DNA of 64,000 nucleotides from Vibrio sp. SS-MA-C1-2 (GTDB taxonomy: Bacteria > Pseudomonadota > Gammaproteobacteria > Enterobacterales > Vibrionaceae), in assembly GCF_021513135.1 (NCBI RefSeq), contig NZ_CP090980.1:124001-188000 (forward strand), in the 5' to 3' direction. The stretch's first letter is position 1; every line of letters starts with the position of its first letter. Shown piece after piece: positions 63,157 through 64,000 of the stretch. The notes beneath the pieces were generated by a model, which searched no databases, was not told where the DNA came from, and worked only from the letters and a program-made list of their open reading frames with translations. The translations under genes were made by a program, and so were the position numbers.

Positions 63157-64000
63157 ATGATGAGTACGATTTTTTATACATTACTGGATATTCTTGTGTC
63201 TGAAAAAGAGAATTTAAACCAAATACATTTCGCTTCTGATACCCTAACTCCCCCTCATTTAGTTATCAAGTCAATTTTCCACGGGTCGAAATGGTTGTAA
63301 CAGGGAGTTATAATAATCAGTTAGAGAATCATCATTCAGAGATAGAAACGGTTGGATTAAAAAGTGGGGACATTCTTTACATCCCACCAAACTGTTGGAA
63401 TAAGCCGTTGTGGGATGATCAATGTTCAGTATTAAGTCTACTTTTTGGTCATAGACAGCTAGGTTTTAGCTTTGTTAGTAAAGCTAAAGGACGACAAGAC
63501 TTTTTTGACGTCCAAAAATACAGTATTCCGAATCGCACAGGCTATGCAATTGACTCTATTTTAATGGCATTAAACACTTTAGCTAAAGAGGATAATCGAA
63601 TACCTACCGATCGTCATCTATTACTTTCTCTTCTTTGCTATTGTCAAAATATGTTGTCTGAGCCAACAGATAACAATAAACCCATTGCTCAAGATCGTTA
63701 TCAAGGGATTTGTATCTATATACAAGAAAACTTTCATCGAGTTATCAATCGAGACAGTATTGCGAATAGATTCAATATGACGCCTAACCATTTGTCTCGC
63801 CTATTTCGACAACATGGGCACATGACGTTAGTGGACTATATAACTTGGGTACGGATTGAAAGAAGTAAATTTATGCTTCGTAAATACCCTCTTAAACACG
63901 CTGAGATCGCAGAACGTTGTGGCTTCAAGGACGTTAATTATTTCTATCGTGTTTTCCAGCAAAGAACAGGATTAACACCTAAAGAATATCGATCTTTAGC
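63157..64000 (+). pseudogene. AraC-family regulator, frameshifted and cut by window edge
   Basis: From ATG 63157 the frame reads 47 codons (STIFYTLLDILVSEKEN...PPHLVIKS) and stops at 63298. A second frame, overlapping from about 63270, reads on: NFPRVEMVVTGSY, LKSGDILYIPPNCWNKP (cupin-like sensor), then two AraC helix-turn-helix units (RDSIANRFNMTPNHLSRLFRQHG; AEIAERCGFKDVNYFYRVFQQ) and LTPKEYRS to the window edge. One base missing near 63267-63270 (CAAG) explains it. It is divergent from the PTS IIABC gene and so its likely regulator. Either real decay or sequence error. Confidence 0.8.

Noticed and set aside
1-64000. tRNA, rRNA, CRISPR arrays, integrase or transposase genes
   Set aside because: None seen: no regular spacer-repeat array, no rRNA-like block, no recognisable cloverleaf or recombinase motif.

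Overview
This AT-rich window looks like chromosome from a marine gammaproteobacterium of the Vibrionaceae, most likely Photobacterium or a close relative. The support is gene content: a VxrABC-type two-component operon beside pntAB, a complete Vibrio-style heme-uptake cluster (hutA, hutWXZ, tonB-exbB-exbD-hutBCD), SoxR, an NnrS protein and fructose-type PTS genes. A family of about 128-bp inverted-repeat elements is scattered between the genes. The genus is inferred from layout and remembered family features; no search was run.

Layout. 1-10400: the 5' part of a secreted ExeM/NucH-type nuclease gene, nnrS with a candidate NsrR site, vxrABC (cell-envelope stress signalling), pyrC, pntAB and a small HlyU-family gene. 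10500-19600: a frameshifted outer-membrane barrel gene, an unidentified acidic protein, a small protein that may have the ribosome-hibernation-factor fold, an RND/MMPL exporter, a DUF1456 protein and the heme receptor hutA behind a near-ideal Fur operator. 19600-30170: a NAD(P)-binding reductase-like gene, the six-gene heme transport and energising operon tonB-exbB-exbD-hutB-hutC-hutD, the divergent hutW-hutX-hutZ heme-degradation genes, and an ABC exporter.

30400-52700 is the most distinctive part: three separate complex-iron-sulfur molybdoenzyme modules, each encoding a four-cluster ferredoxin (B), an NrfD-like membrane anchor (C) and a large molybdopterin catalytic subunit (A), always in the order B-C-A. 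Modules 2 and 3, on the minus strand, are clear tetrathionate-reductase (TtrBCA) relatives. Module 1, on the plus strand, is divergent, carries its own TorD-type chaperone, and has a perfect FNR box upstream. An ArsR-type regulator, a periplasmic HEAT/TPR protein with a second FNR-like site, and a ModF-type ABC ATPase lie between the modules. Together with the single menB further on, this suggests a multi-branch, menaquinol-dependent anaerobic respiration island for sulfur or other oxyanions; the substrates are not shown by sequence.

53000-64000: a VOC protein, a nitroreductase, an actinobacterial-looking (type II) MenB, a glucose-family PTS IIBC, soxR with an unidentified two-domain partner gene, an OYE-family flavin oxidoreductase, a fructose-family PTS IIABC, and a divergent AraC-family regulator that is frameshifted and runs off the window. 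I saw no tRNA, rRNA, CRISPR array, transposase or integrase gene.
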